A stretch of DNA of 57,391 nt from Clostridiales bacterium (GCA_015056055.1 SVHC01000018.1:1-57391), one strand, 5' to 3'. Shown: positions 48,819 through 57,391, counted from the first letter of the stretch. The notes: generated from the letters alone by a model not told the origin. Numbers and translations: made by a program.

Positions 48819-50282
48819 TTACATACTTTGGCAAATTGGGATCTCAAAACAGAAGGTTGTGATGCCGTTTTCGCTTTTTGCTGTGATGGTACCGCGATGC
48901 TGCATTACAATGCGCTGCGCAATGGCCAGACCGAGACCGGTACCCTGACCGGCAGTGTGGGCCTTATCAACTTTATAAAAGCGATCAAAGATATGCGGAA
49001 GATCTTCCTCCGGAATGGTTTCGCCGTCGTTGTTTACAATGAGGCGGATATGCGTACCGGAAGCGGAGGTTTCAACGGAGATATTTCCGTTTTCACCGGC
49101 GAACTTGACAGCATTGTCGAGAAGATTGTTGACCACCTGACGAAGCCTGTCTGCGTCGCCGTATGCGGTGGGAAGATTCTCATCCAACTGCATATCCGGC
49201 TCAATTCCCTTTTCTTCTATGCGCGGCAGCACGCTGATAAACGCGCGGCGTACCATCTCGTTCAGGTCAAACGGCGCAAAGTTGGGTTGGTATGCACCGG
49301 AATCCATGCGGGAAAGGGCGAGCAGATCATTTACCAATTTGCTCAAACGCTGCGTTTCGGAAATCACGATGCTAAGGAACTGCGTGCGCTCCTCCGGCTG
49401 CGCGGTTCCGTCCTCCAGCGCATGCAGATAGCCCTGTATGCTCATAAGAGGTGAACGGAGCTCGTGCGAAACATTTGCCACGAATTCACGGCGTGAGGTT
49501 TCCAGATTTTCAAGGTCGTCTGCCATGCGGTTAATGGCATCCGCCAACAGCATGAGTTCAGCACTGGTTTGAACATCCACGCGGTGCCCAAAATCGCCGC
49601 GGGCGAATTCCGCAACGATGGACTGCATCTGCCGGATAGGGCGCGACTGGCTGCGTGCGACGGTGGCTGACAGGACCAGACCCAACGAAAGCACCAGACA
49701 TGCAACCAGCAGAATCTGCGGCAGAAGGTCCGAAAGATTCACCGTAAGGTCATTGGTTTTTACATGCATCAAAACCGCACCGACAACAATTTCATCCTGA
49801 TAGGTTCGATATGTCCACGGTACGCCCAGTGTGACAATATCGTTTCCCAAATCCGGTATCAGACCCGTTTCGCGAATTTCATGTCCTTTGCGGATGCGGT
49901 CAAACTGATACATCACATCCTCTTCATAAATCAAAGTTTCCGTATTGGTCCAGTCGCTGTCCAGAAACAGGACTACGTTCTGACCGCTGGAATTCCAGTT
50001 GACGACCCAAATGGTTCCTTTATACTTTGCATAAATGGAGGACATTTTCTCACGAATAAGCCGGGACAGCGTGTTGTTCAGACGCAGGTCGTGGATATAG
50101 TAGGATTCTTCCAGAATATCCGAAACCCCCCGAAGCTGGGAAAGGATTTCGTATTCATAGGCAGCCTGCCTCTCGCGCTGAAGAACAGATACCGTAACGA
50201 CCGACATCAGAAGAACAGCGGTCAGCACTACGGCTGAAAGCGTGATGAACAGGCGGGAAAACAGTGTAAGATGCTTTTTCAT
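48819..50282 (-). CDS. Sensor histidine kinase (HAMP, HisKA, HATPase)
   Basis: 487 aa. Two membrane helices (about 10-33 and 186-208) enclose a 150-residue outside sensor domain. Then come HAMP (about 209-262), the phospho-acceptor helix with His273 in NVSHELRSPL, and the ATP-binding domain with NLLDNAVKFA, DGETIPEEDLPHIFDRFY and GTGLGLAIAQ. It overlaps the response regulator by 4 bp. The sensor domain has no recognised subtype. Pairing with htrA downstream suggests it detects wall or secretion stress. Confidence 0.95.
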   Translation of the reverse strand: MKKHLTLFSRLFITLSAVVLTAVLLMSVVTVSVLQRERQAAYEYEILSQLRGVSDILEESYYIHDLRLNNTLSRLIREKMSSIYAKYKGTIWVVNWNSSGQNVVLFLDSDWTNTETLIYEEDVMYQFDRIRKGHEIRETGLIPDLGNDIVTLGVPWTYRTYQDEIVVGAVLMHVKTNDLTVNLSDLLPQILLVACLVLSLGLVLSATVARSQSRPIRQMQSIVAEFARGDFGHRVDVQTSAELMLLADAINRMADDLENLETSRREFVANVSHELRSPLMSIQGYLHALEDGTAQPEERTQFLSIVISETQRLSKLVNDLLALSRMDSGAYQPNFAPFDLNEMVRRAFISVLPRIEEKGIEPDMQLDENLPTAYGDADRLRQVVNNLLDNAVKFAGENGNISVETSASGTHIRLIVNNDGETIPEEDLPHIFDRFYKVDKAHTAGQGTGLGLAIAQRIVMQHRGTITAKSENGITTFCFEIPICQSM

Positions 50283-50971
50283 TTTACTTCAAACTTATAT
50301 CCGACGCTCCATACCGTGCGCAGCTGCCAGCCGAGGGATTCGCAATCCGTCAGTTTTTCACGCAGACGCTTGATGTGCACATCCACCGTGCGGGAATCTC
50401 CGAAGAAATCATATCCCCAAACCTGTTCCAGCAGCTGTTCTCGCGTAAACACGATATTGGGATGGTTCGAAAGGAAATACAGCAGCTCGATTTCTTTGGG
50501 CGGCATATCGATTTGTTTCCCGCGGTAGATGCACGTATAGCTGGAGATATTCACCGTAAGACCGGGGAAGGAAAGTTCGCGGGATGCCGTGTCGCCGGTG
50601 TTCTGATAGCGGCGGAGTACAGCCTTGATGCGGGCGATCAGCTCCTTCATTTCAAAGGGCTTTACCATATAGTCATCCGCGCCCAGCTCCAGTCCCAGGA
50701 CCTTGTCGAATGTATCGTCCTTGGCGGTCAGCATGATGATGGGAATGTTGGAAAGCTTGCGTACCTCGCGGCACACCATCATTCCGTCCATTCCCGGCAG
50801 CATCAGGTCAAGGAGTATCAGATTCGGCGGGTTGCTTTTGAATTTTTCCAATGCTTTATCGCCGCGGTCACTGGTTTCAACCTCGTAACCTTCGCGAGTG
50901 AGATAAAGCTGAATCAGCTGGGAGATATTGGGATCATCGTCCACTACGAGAATTCTGATAATTCCGTTCAT
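50279..50971 (-). CDS. OmpR/PhoB-family response regulator
   Basis: 230 aa. Receiver domain with the acidic pocket VVDDDP, phospho-acceptor Asp55 (LILLDLMLPG), Thr in MLTA and Lys in VKPF. The winged-helix output domain (about 130-230) shows MPPKEIELLYFLSNHP and RTVDVHIKRLREKL. It begins 22 bp after the end of mutS2 on the same strand, so it may be read through from zapA-mutS2. Its predicted target is the 11-bp-period repeat upstream of htrA. Confidence 0.95.
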   Translation of the reverse strand: MNGIIRILVVDDDPNISQLIQLYLTREGYEVETSDRGDKALEKFKSNPPNLILLDLMLPGMDGMMVCREVRKLSNIPIIMLTAKDDTFDKVLGLELGADDYMVKPFEMKELIARIKAVLRRYQNTGDTASRELSFPGLTVNISSYTCIYRGKQIDMPPKEIELLYFLSNHPNIVFTREQLLEQVWGYDFFGDSRTVDVHIKRLREKLTDCESLGWQLRTVWSVGYKFEVK

Positions 50972-50993
50972 TGTGTTCCTCGCTTGCGTGGGA

Positions 50994-53345
50994 TTATTTC
51001 AGAGTTACAACGGTTACGCCGTCCTCGCCTTCGCCGTAGTGGCCCAGACGGAATTCCGCCACCATGCGGTGATGCTTCAGATAGTTCTGAATTCCGCTGC
51101 GCAGAACGCCTGTACCCTTTCCGTGAATGATATAAAGGGTTTTGAGCTTGTTGAGAATGCCTGCATCGATAAACAGGTCCACGGCGGAGAGGGCTTCTTC
51201 CTTTGTCATGCCGCGCACGTCGCATTCGGTTTTGACTTCGCGCGCTGCGGGAGAGAAGGAAGAGGACTTTTTCGGCTTGGCTTTCGATTTTGCTTCAGGT
51301 TCGGCAATGCGTGTATCCGCAAGCTTTACCTTCATTTTCATTGCGCCCGCCTGCACGGATACTTCGCCTTTGGCGTCCGGTGCGGACAGAACGGTTGCGC
51401 GGGTGTTGAGATTTATCAGCATGACGGTATCGCCGGGAGCAAGCGTTGCGGGGATGTTATCATCCGCCGGTGCTGCCTGAATCTTTTCTGCGGTGTCGCT
51501 GATGGCATCGTTCAGAACGCCGCGCAGAGCCTGAACTTCATGCTCGCGAATCTGACCGGAACGCATCTTTTTCAGTTCCTGAATCACCTGCTCGCTTTCG
51601 CGCTGCGCCTTCAGAAGAAGCTTTCTTGCGTCAGCCTTCGCCTTTTTGATTTCGGTTTCACGCCGCTCGTCCAGCTCCTGTTTCAGCTTTTCGGCTTCGT
51701 TGCGAAGTCTTTGCGTTTCCAGATGTGCCTGCTCGGCAAGTTCGCGTTCTTTTTCGGCAATCTGGCGATGGTATTCCGCGTTGGCGATAACATCCTCAAA
51801 GCGAATCTGTTCCTTGCTCAGGCGCTCATTGGCAGCCTGAATCAAATCGTCCGGCAGACCGAGCTTACGGGAAATTTCGAATGCGTTGGATTTACCGGGA
51901 ATGCCGATGGACAGGCGGTAGGTGGGACGCAGTGTTTCTACATTAAATTCCACACTGGCATTTTCTACGCCGATGGTGCCCAGAGCGAATGCTTTCAGCT
52001 CGCTGTAGTGCGTGGTGGCCATGGTGGTAACGCCGCGGTTCAGAAGATGTTCCAGGATGGTCATGGCGAGGGCAGCACCTTCGGTCGGGTCAGTGCCGGC
52101 ACCCAGCTCGTCAAACAGGGCGAGAGAATGATCGGTCACGTTTTGCAGAATATCCACGATGTTCGTCATGTGCGACGAGAAGGTGGAAAGCGACTGCTCG
52201 ATGGACTGTTCGTCGCCGATATCGGCAAAGATTTCATCAAATACGGAGATTTCAGAGCCGTATTTGGCAGGAATCTGCAGTCCGGCCTGTGCCATCAGGG
52301 AAAGAAGGCCAATGGTTTTGAGTGTTACGGTTTTACCGCCGGTATTCGGGCCGGTAACGACCAGAACACGGAAATCCTGACCGATCCACAGGTCGTTGGC
52401 TACCACTTTATCGGCATCGATCAGCGGATGACGAGCCTGCATAAGACGTACGCAGCCACGGTTATTGAGTTTCGGAGGTACGGCATGCATGGCGCGTCCG
52501 AGTCTGGCTTTGGCAAAAATGATGTCCAGCTCGGCAAGAATATCGATGCTGGATGCAATCATGGATGCATCGGGTGCGACGCGGCCGGAAAATTCCGAAA
52601 GGATGCGCTCGATTTCGCGCTGTTCCTTGGCGAGCCACTGTTTCAGATCGTTTCCGATTTCGACTACGACCATGGGCTCGATAAACAGTGTGGAACCGCT
52701 GCCGCTCTGGTCGTGAACAAGGCCGGGCACGAACTGGCGGCATTCGGCGCGCACAGGAATGACGTAGCGGCCGTTGCGCATGGTTACGATGCTGTCCTGC
52801 AGATATTTCTGCAGATTTGGATTGCGGATAAAGGTATTGAGCTTTTCACGCACCTTATCATTCAGGATGCGTATATGACGGCGAATGTCATAAAGCTCTG
52901 CGGAAGCGCGGTCAGCCATTTCCTCTTCGGAAAGGATGGCGTTGTAAATGTCTTCCTCCAGTGTGCGGTTTGTGGCAAGGCGGGAACCCATATCCGTGAG
53001 CAAGGGAGTATCCTCACGCTCGGTAACCAGCGCCGTGCGCGTGGAACGTGCGGCGCGCAGAACGTCTGCAACGTCCAGAAGGCCGCGCATGGATAAAGTT
53101 CCGCCCGCAGCGGCAATTCTCAGCTGCGGGCGTACATCGGTGAAATATTGTACCGGACTGCCGCCCGTCATACTGATAATGGTATTGGCCTCCTCGGTTT
53201 GGGCCTGATATTTTTCTACGGTATGAATATCGCCGGAAGGCATCAGTTCGTCGATGCGTTCCATGCCGAGTTCGGTTCCGGCATATTCCTTCAGCATTTC
53301 GCGTATCTTGGTAAATTCCAGTACGCGCAAATTGCGTTCACGCAT
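50994..53345 (-). CDS. mutS2: MutS2 family ATPase/endonuclease
   Basis: 783 aa, normal length. The N-terminal core and clamp region (MRERNLRVLEFTKIREML) lead to Walker A GPNTGGKTVTLKT and the MutS signature around DELGAGTDPTEGAALA. A long Lys/Glu-rich coiled coil follows (about 510-620), then the C-terminal Smr nuclease domain with CDVRGMTKEEAL and IIHGKGTGVLRSGI. Relatives suppress recombination or rescue collided ribosomes. zapA lies 11 bp upstream in a common Firmicute arrangement. Confidence 0.96.
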   Translation of the reverse strand: MRERNLRVLEFTKIREMLKEYAGTELGMERIDELMPSGDIHTVEKYQAQTEEANTIISMTGGSPVQYFTDVRPQLRIAAAGGTLSMRGLLDVADVLRAARSTRTALVTEREDTPLLTDMGSRLATNRTLEEDIYNAILSEEEMADRASAELYDIRRHIRILNDKVREKLNTFIRNPNLQKYLQDSIVTMRNGRYVIPVRAECRQFVPGLVHDQSGSGSTLFIEPMVVVEIGNDLKQWLAKEQREIERILSEFSGRVAPDASMIASSIDILAELDIIFAKARLGRAMHAVPPKLNNRGCVRLMQARHPLIDADKVVANDLWIGQDFRVLVVTGPNTGGKTVTLKTIGLLSLMAQAGLQIPAKYGSEISVFDEIFADIGDEQSIEQSLSTFSSHMTNIVDILQNVTDHSLALFDELGAGTDPTEGAALAMTILEHLLNRGVTTMATTHYSELKAFALGTIGVENASVEFNVETLRPTYRLSIGIPGKSNAFEISRKLGLPDDLIQAANERLSKEQIRFEDVIANAEYHRQIAEKERELAEQAHLETQRLRNEAEKLKQELDERRETEIKKAKADARKLLLKAQRESEQVIQELKKMRSGQIREHEVQALRGVLNDAISDTAEKIQAAPADDNIPATLAPGDTVMLINLNTRATVLSAPDAKGEVSVQAGAMKMKVKLADTRIAEPEAKSKAKPKKSSSFSPAAREVKTECDVRGMTKEEALSAVDLFIDAGILNKLKTLYIIHGKGTGVLRSGIQNYLKHHRMVAEFRLGHYGEGEDGVTVVTLK

Positions 53346-53356
53346 AACTTTCGCCT

Positions 53357-53659
53357 CTATTTCGTATTTTTGGCGCGCAGGGCGGCAAGCTCCCTTTTGA
53401 GCTCCGTCATTTCCTGGCGCGCTTCGCCCAGTTCACGCTTGAGTCTGGTAACTTCATCCTGAGCCTTGAGCATATCATCTGCAATTTTTACGGACGTAAG
53501 CACAGCTACCTGATTTGCGGACAGGCGGGTGGAGAGGGACATCTCCGTCAGGCGCCGGTCGACCAGCGCCGCAAGTCTGTGAACATATTCTGCGGTATCG
53601 TGGCTTGTGAGCGCGTATTCCCGTCCGGCAATTTTAACTGTGGTGCGAATTTTTTCCAT
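53357..53659 (-). CDS. zapA: Cell division protein ZapA
   Basis: Cross-links FtsZ filaments at the division site. 100 aa; ATG 53659 with GGAGGG upstream. N-terminal beta strands (TTVKIAGREYAL), then HDTAEYVHRLAALVDRRL and a C-terminal coiled coil (about 60-95, with ELGEARQEMTELKREL). Directly followed by mutS2. Confidence 0.9.
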   Translation of the reverse strand: MEKIRTTVKIAGREYALTSHDTAEYVHRLAALVDRRLTEMSLSTRLSANQVAVLTSVKIADDMLKAQDEVTRLKRELGEARQEMTELKRELAALRAKNTK

Positions 53660-53681
53660 GTCGCGATCCCTCCATGCGGTT

Positions 53682-53710
53682 ATTATACCATGTTCGGGCC
53701 TTAAAAACAA
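53682..53710 (-). promoter_or_regulatory. Promoter of zapA-mutS2
   Basis: On the minus strand TTGTTT (53710-53705), a 17-bp spacer and TATAAT (53687-53682). Confidence 0.75.
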
Positions 53711-53712
53711 CC

Positions 53713-53746
53713 AAAAACGAGCGCAGACCACTTGATCTGCGCTCGT
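53713..53746 (-). terminator. Terminator of the class I amidotransferase gene
   Basis: A perfect 11-bp stem (53717-53727 with 53736-53746). On the minus strand it is followed by a T5 run. It overlaps the upstream edge of the zapA promoter region. Confidence 0.88.
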
Positions 53747-53757
53747 AAAAGGGCATT

Positions 53758-54477
53758 TTAGGCACGTTCGCGAACAACGTTTATAAAATGTTCAAAAAAT
53801 GTCTTAAAGTCCGGGGTGCGGTCATCCCAGAGAATGCCGGTCAGACGCTCGGGATGGAACTGAACACCAAAGATAGGAAGGGTTTCGTGCTCATAGCCTT
53901 CGATGATCCCCTCAACCGAGCGCGCGGTCACGCGCAGGCCGGGAGCCAGATCCTTTACGGCCTGGTGATGCGTGCTGTTTACGCGGAAAACAGGACCGAA
54001 AAGCCTGTGCAGGATGGAACCTTCCTCGGCATACATATCGTGGCGGATGCGTCTGTCGGAGTGGATCCAGCCCTTCTGCTCCAGAAGATCCTGATACAGC
54101 GTTCCGCCGAGGATTACGTTCATCAGCTGGAAACCGCGGCAGATGGTCAGAATCGGCTTTTTCCTTTCAAGGAAAGCTTTGGCAAGCGGCACTTCGAACT
54201 GGGTGCGCAGCGGGTCGGGCTTTACGGTTTCATTCAGGATCTCTTCGCCGTAAAGATCGGGATCAACATCGTCGCCGCCGGAAAGCAGCAGACCTTCACA
54301 CAGTTCGGCCATCTCCTCCGGGCAATGCTCGTTGGTGAGCAGAGGGATTCCGCCTGCGGCAGCAATAGCTGCGCTGTATGCCTTGGGGCTTACAATCTGG
54401 CGCGGGCCTTCGCCCTTGGTAGAAAAAAAGTTGGAATCATTGGAAACGCAGATAAGCGGCTTTTGCTGGCAGTACAT
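53758..54477 (-). CDS. Class I glutamine amidotransferase-like hydrolase (peptidase C26, PuuD-like)
   Basis: 239 aa; ATG 54477 with GAGGGG upstream. The nucleophile is Cys113 in ILTICRGFQLMNV, and the catalytic His and Glu are in VQFHPE. LLLSGGDDVDPDLYGEE and NSTHHQAVKDLAPG are typical of gamma-glutamyl-gamma-aminobutyrate hydrolases. No putrescine-degradation genes are near, so the substrate remains open among gamma-glutamyl compounds. Confidence 0.9.
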   Translation of the reverse strand: MYCQQKPLICVSNDSNFFSTKGEGPRQIVSPKAYSAAIAAAGGIPLLTNEHCPEEMAELCEGLLLSGGDDVDPDLYGEEILNETVKPDPLRTQFEVPLAKAFLERKKPILTICRGFQLMNVILGGTLYQDLLEQKGWIHSDRRIRHDMYAEEGSILHRLFGPVFRVNSTHHQAVKDLAPGLRVTARSVEGIIEGYEHETLPIFGVQFHPERLTGILWDDRTPDFKTFFEHFINVVRERA

Positions 54478-54512
54478 AAATATCCCCTCGTGTATGGTAA
54501 TAGTATTGTCTT

Positions 54513-54541
54513 ATTGTACGCTTGTGGGGTATAAATTGCAA
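54513..54541 (-). promoter_or_regulatory. Promoter of the peptidase C26 gene
   Basis: On the minus strand TTGCAA (54541-54536), a 17-bp spacer and TACAAT (54518-54513). Confidence 0.7.
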
Positions 54542-54610
54542 GCAAACAGTGGGTAAAAGCGAAGGCGGATGCCTTTAAAACAAAAACATATGCATACCCT
54601 TTGGAAGTAT

Positions 54611-54646
54611 AAAGTTAACAAATGAGGTATTGCACAAAAGTTAACA
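54611..54646 (+). repeat. Twin AAAGTTAACA sites flanking the -35 box
   Basis: AAAGTTAACA occurs at 54611-54620 and again at 54637-54646, a 26-bp period. The core GTTAAC is palindromic. The second copy lies in the promoter spacer, directly after the -35 hexamer, a place where a bound repressor would block polymerase. Confidence 0.6.
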
Positions 54647-54658
54647 TAGTGCTATAAT
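54630..54658 (+). promoter_or_regulatory. Promoter of the TIM-barrel/acyl-CoA synthetase gene
   Basis: TTGCAC 54630-54635, a 17-bp spacer and TATAAT 54653-54658, 31 bp before the start codon. Confidence 0.82.
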
Positions 54659-54689
54659 AGCTAGAAATTCATAAATTGGAGGTTGGCAT

Positions 54690-57209
54690 ATGAGAATTTC
54701 ATTCTCGACGCTGGGCTGTCCGGATTTCAGCTGGGTAGATATCTACACCATGGCCAAGGACTTTAAGTTCGATGGCATTGAAATTCGCGGTCTGGGCGAA
54801 GATATTTATGCTGTAACTGCGCCGCCGTTTACGGCCGGGCAAATCGATAAGACCATTGCAAAGCTTGCAAGCCTCCATCTTTCGATTCCTTGTCTGTCTA
54901 CGGGCGTAACGCTGAAATATCCCAAAACCCGCTCTGCGGTTATTGCCGAAATAAGCGACTATATTCGACTGGCGCAGAAACTTTCCACTCCTTATATCCG
55001 ACTGCTTGCAGACCTCGACGGCGCTGTTACCGGCGAGGTTGACGATGAATATGTTGCAGGTGTGCTTCTGGAGCTTGCCGATATGGCGAAGGATACGGGA
55101 GTTACTCTTTTGTGTGAAACCAACGGTGTTTATGCCGATACCAAGCGCCTGCGCGCACTTCTGGATAAAGTAAACCGTCCCGAAATTGCAGCGTTGTGGG
55201 ATATCCATCATCCGTTCCGCTATTTCGGCGAATCCGCAAAGGAAACCGTTGCAAACCTCGGCAGCTATATCCGCCATGTTCATGCGAAGGATTCCGTTAT
55301 TATAAACGGAAAGGTTCAGTATCGCATGATGGGTGAGGGTGACCTTCCCATCACTGAAATGCTGGATGAACTGGTAAAACTGGGATACGATGGATTCGTA
55401 TCGCTGGAATGGCTGAAGAGATGGGCACCTGACCTGACGAATGCCGGTATTGTGTTCCCGCATTATGCCCACTATATGCATGATTATTTTGACAGCAAAG
55501 TGCTGCAGGATAACAATGCACACACCGGCAAATATATCTGGAAGAAAGAAACCATGATCGACCTCACCTTCCCGGAGCTTCTGGATCGTGTTGCCGATCA
55601 GTTCCCGGATCAGTATGCATTCCGCTATTCCACGATGGATTATGACCGCACCTATCCCGAATTCCGCGACGAGGTGGACAAGTTTGCCCGCGCGCTGATT
55701 GCAATGGGCGTAGGCAAGGGCGACCATGTTTCCATCTGGGCGACGAACGTTCCGCAGTGGTATCTGACGTTCTGGGCAACCACCCGTATCGGTGCGGTTC
55801 TGGTAACTGTAAACACCGCATACAAGGTGCATGAGGCTGAATATCTCCTGCGTCAGTCCGATACGCATACGCTGGTTATGATCGACGGCTATAAGGATTC
55901 GAATTATGTCGAGATCATCAATTCCATTTGCCCCGAACTGAAGGACTGCGCTCCGGGTCATCTGAATTCCAAGCGTCTGCCGCGCCTGAAGAATGTTATT
56001 TCGATCGATTCCGAGCAGCCCGGCTGCTTTACCTGGGAAAGCGCTATGGCCCTGTCCGAGCAGGTGCCGCTGGGCGAAGTGTATCGCCGCATGCGCGCCG
56101 TGAACAAGCACGACGTATGCAACATTCAGTACACTTCCGGCACCACCGGATTCCCCAAGGGCGTTATGCTCACGCATCACAATGTCGTCAACAACGGCAA
56201 GGCTATCGGTGACTGCATGGATCTTTCCACTGCAGACCGCCTGATGATTCAGGTTCCCATGTTCCATTGCTTCGGCATGGTTCTGGCAATGACCGCCTCT
56301 GTGACGCACGGCACGACCATGTGCCCGATTCCGTATTTCTCCCCGCGCGTATCGCTGGATACCATAAACAAGCTGCAGATCACGGCGTTCCATGGTGTTC
56401 CCACGATGTTTATCGCGATGCTTGAGCATCCGAACTTTGAAAAGACGGATTTCTCTCACATCCGCACCGGCATCATGGCAGGCAGTCCCTGCCCGATCAA
56501 GGTCATGCAGGATGTTGTCGATAAGATGAACATGAAGGAAATCTGCATCACCTACGGTCAGACGGAGGCATCTCCCGCCTGCACGATGAGCAAGACCACC
56601 GATTCGCTGGAAGCACGCGTAAATACCGTCGGCGGCGCAATCTTCGGCGTGGAATGCAAAATCGTGGATCCCGAAACGAACGAAGAACTTCCGGACAACA
56701 TGGACGGCGAATTCGTTGCACGCGGCTACAATATCATGAAGGGCTACTACAACATGGAAGAAGCCACTGCCGCCGTTATCGACGAGGATGGCTGGCTCCA
56801 TACCGGCGACCTTGCACGCCGCCTGCCCAACGGATACTATAAGATCACCGGCCGTATCAAGGATATGATCATCCGCGGCGGCGAAAATATCTATCCCAAG
56901 GAGATCGAGGAGTTCTATTACACGCATCCTGCCGTTAAGGATGTTCAGGTCATCGGCGTGCCGGATAAGCAGTACGGCGAGGAAATCATGGCCTGCATCA
57001 TTCTGAAGGAAGAATGTCAGGATACCACGGAAGAAGAACTGCGCAAATATACGCTCGAGCGCATGGCAAAGCATAAGTGCCCGCGCTACTTCGATTTCGT
57101 TACGGAGTTCCCGATGAACGCTGCAGGCAAGATCCTGAAGTACAAGATGCGCGAAAATGCCATCGAAAAGCTGAATCTGAAGGATGCCAGCAAGATCGAA
57201 ACCGCATAA
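54690..57209 (+). CDS. Fusion of TIM-barrel sugar isomerase-like domain and acyl-CoA synthetase
   Basis: 839 aa; ATG 54690 after GGAGGTTGG. Residues 1-275 are a xylose-isomerase-like TIM barrel: MRISFSTLGCPDFSWVD, FDGIEIRGLG, LLCETNGVY, ALWDIHHPFRYFG, RHVHAKDS and GYDGFVSLEW. From Met289 a full-length (551 aa) AMP-forming acyl-CoA synthetase follows: P-loop YTSGTTGFPKGVMLTH, TYGQTEASPACT, DGWLHTGDLARR, GRIKDMIIRGGENIYPKEIE and the catalytic Lys in AAGKILKYK. Both halves look catalytically intact. A weak GGAAG before codon 289 could allow internal initiation, which would also yield the ligase alone. The substrate is unknown; no pathway partner is adjacent. Confidence 0.9.
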   Translation: MRISFSTLGCPDFSWVDIYTMAKDFKFDGIEIRGLGEDIYAVTAPPFTAGQIDKTIAKLASLHLSIPCLSTGVTLKYPKTRSAVIAEISDYIRLAQKLSTPYIRLLADLDGAVTGEVDDEYVAGVLLELADMAKDTGVTLLCETNGVYADTKRLRALLDKVNRPEIAALWDIHHPFRYFGESAKETVANLGSYIRHVHAKDSVIINGKVQYRMMGEGDLPITEMLDELVKLGYDGFVSLEWLKRWAPDLTNAGIVFPHYAHYMHDYFDSKVLQDNNAHTGKYIWKKETMIDLTFPELLDRVADQFPDQYAFRYSTMDYDRTYPEFRDEVDKFARALIAMGVGKGDHVSIWATNVPQWYLTFWATTRIGAVLVTVNTAYKVHEAEYLLRQSDTHTLVMIDGYKDSNYVEIINSICPELKDCAPGHLNSKRLPRLKNVISIDSEQPGCFTWESAMALSEQVPLGEVYRRMRAVNKHDVCNIQYTSGTTGFPKGVMLTHHNVVNNGKAIGDCMDLSTADRLMIQVPMFHCFGMVLAMTASVTHGTTMCPIPYFSPRVSLDTINKLQITAFHGVPTMFIAMLEHPNFEKTDFSHIRTGIMAGSPCPIKVMQDVVDKMNMKEICITYGQTEASPACTMSKTTDSLEARVNTVGGAIFGVECKIVDPETNEELPDNMDGEFVARGYNIMKGYYNMEEATAAVIDEDGWLHTGDLARRLPNGYYKITGRIKDMIIRGGENIYPKEIEEFYYTHPAVKDVQVIGVPDKQYGEEIMACIILKEECQDTTEEELRKYTLERMAKHKCPRYFDFVTEFPMNAAGKILKYKMRENAIEKLNLKDASKIETA

Positions 57210-57234
57210 TTATTTCGCTTTCATATTTGCATAT

Positions 57235-57265
57235 AAAAAACGGCATGACTTGGTTCATGCCGTTT
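57235..57265 (+). terminator. Terminator of the fusion gene
   Basis: A 10-bp stem (57239-57248 with 57255-57264) preceded by A and ending in only three T, 30 bp after the stop. Confidence 0.65.
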
Positions 57266-57290
57266 CAGACCTCTGACAAACCCTGCAAAT

Positions 57291-57334
57291 GCAAAAATCC
57301 TTACGAATGGAAGGAAAGACGTAAGGATTTTTGC
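57291..57334. terminator. 15-bp inverted repeat, probable second terminator
   Basis: GCAAAAATCCTTACG (57291-57305) is perfectly inverted at 57320-57334 with a 14-nt loop. T5 within the right arm and A5 within the left would suit a bidirectional terminator for the fusion gene and a gene beyond the window. The last 57 bases hold nothing recognisable. Confidence 0.55.
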
Positions 57335-57391
57335 TTGCTGTATCAAGAATAGCGGACGGTCGCGCAGCGTCGTCGCGCGGACCGGCGGATT

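Noticed and set aside
50928-53096. 722-codon open frame on the plus strand across mutS2
   Set aside because: Shadow of mutS2 codon bias. MutS2 motifs on the minus strand are complete, and the antisense product looks like no family.
54699-57074. 791-codon open frame antisense to the TIM-barrel/ligase fusion
   Set aside because: Same reason: it mirrors the codons of the fusion gene and has no start context or recognisable domain.
57335-57391. GC-rich end of the window as start of an rRNA or mobile element
   Set aside because: Only 57 bases without a recognisable rRNA, tRNA or inverted-repeat end; not enough to support a call.

Overview
The window is a chromosomal segment of a Gram-positive Firmicute, most likely class Clostridia. 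Supporting signs are a T-box in front of metG, the plsX-acpP-rnc-smc-ftsY gene order, MutS2, ZapA, NiaR, a SpoIID-like secreted protein, near-consensus sigma-A promoters and strong GGAGG ribosome sites. No rRNA, tRNA, CRISPR array, insertion sequence or phage gene was recognised. Function calls come from reading motifs by eye; no database search was run.

Layout. 1-5.2 kb: the end of tuf, a D,D-carboxypeptidase, a divergent SSB-like protein, then T-box-metG-tatD. 5.2-10.6 kb: a large membrane TIR/beta-propeller protein and a secreted propeller/solute-binding fusion. 10.8-14.0 kb: a TIM-barrel isomerase, a PHP protein and a GH29-like hydrolase. 14.1-21.4 kb: a seven-gene chorismate and phenylalanine operon (aroF-aroB-aroA-aroC-pheA-aroE/K-aroQ) behind a Phe-rich leader peptide and an attenuator. 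21.7-25.3 kb: nadA-nadB-nadC-niaR, visibly more AT-rich than its surroundings. 25.4-27.4 kb: divergent purine nucleoside phosphorylase and asparaginase. 27.4-31.4 kb: a second propeller protein, a zinc-ribbon protein, an MBL hydrolase and a membrane protein. 31.6-37.3 kb: two secreted cell-wall proteins (SpoIID plus nine SH3-like repeats; peptidoglycan-binding repeats plus a degenerate NlpC/P60 domain). 37.3-46.4 kb: trmN6, plsX-acpP-rnc-smc-ftsY, a TrkA/KtrA-type protein, an esterase and a Nudix hydrolase. 46.5-54.5 kb (minus strand): a NAGPA-domain protein, htrA, histidine kinase, response regulator, mutS2, zapA and a class I amidotransferase. 54.7-57.2 kb: a TIM-barrel/acyl-CoA synthetase fusion.

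Most striking points. (1) Two genes 17 kb apart share a secreted N-terminal propeller module but have unrelated C-termini. Each has an almost identical operator of three repeats at 21-bp period, placed 7-8 bp upstream of the -35 box; this looks like an undescribed small regulon. (2) The aromatic operon has a textbook leader-peptide attenuator with six Phe codons and an antiterminator that can be drawn base by base. (3) The NlpC/P60 protein has lost both its catalytic Cys and its catalytic His. (4) A single-pass TIR protein carries a large outside propeller and keeps the candidate NADase glutamate. (5) A sugar-isomerase-like TIM barrel is fused to a full-length acyl-CoA synthetase, with twin GTTAAC-containing sites at its promoter. 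(6) 9-bp direct repeats at 11-bp period overlap the -35 region of htrA, just downstream of an OmpR-type two-component pair.
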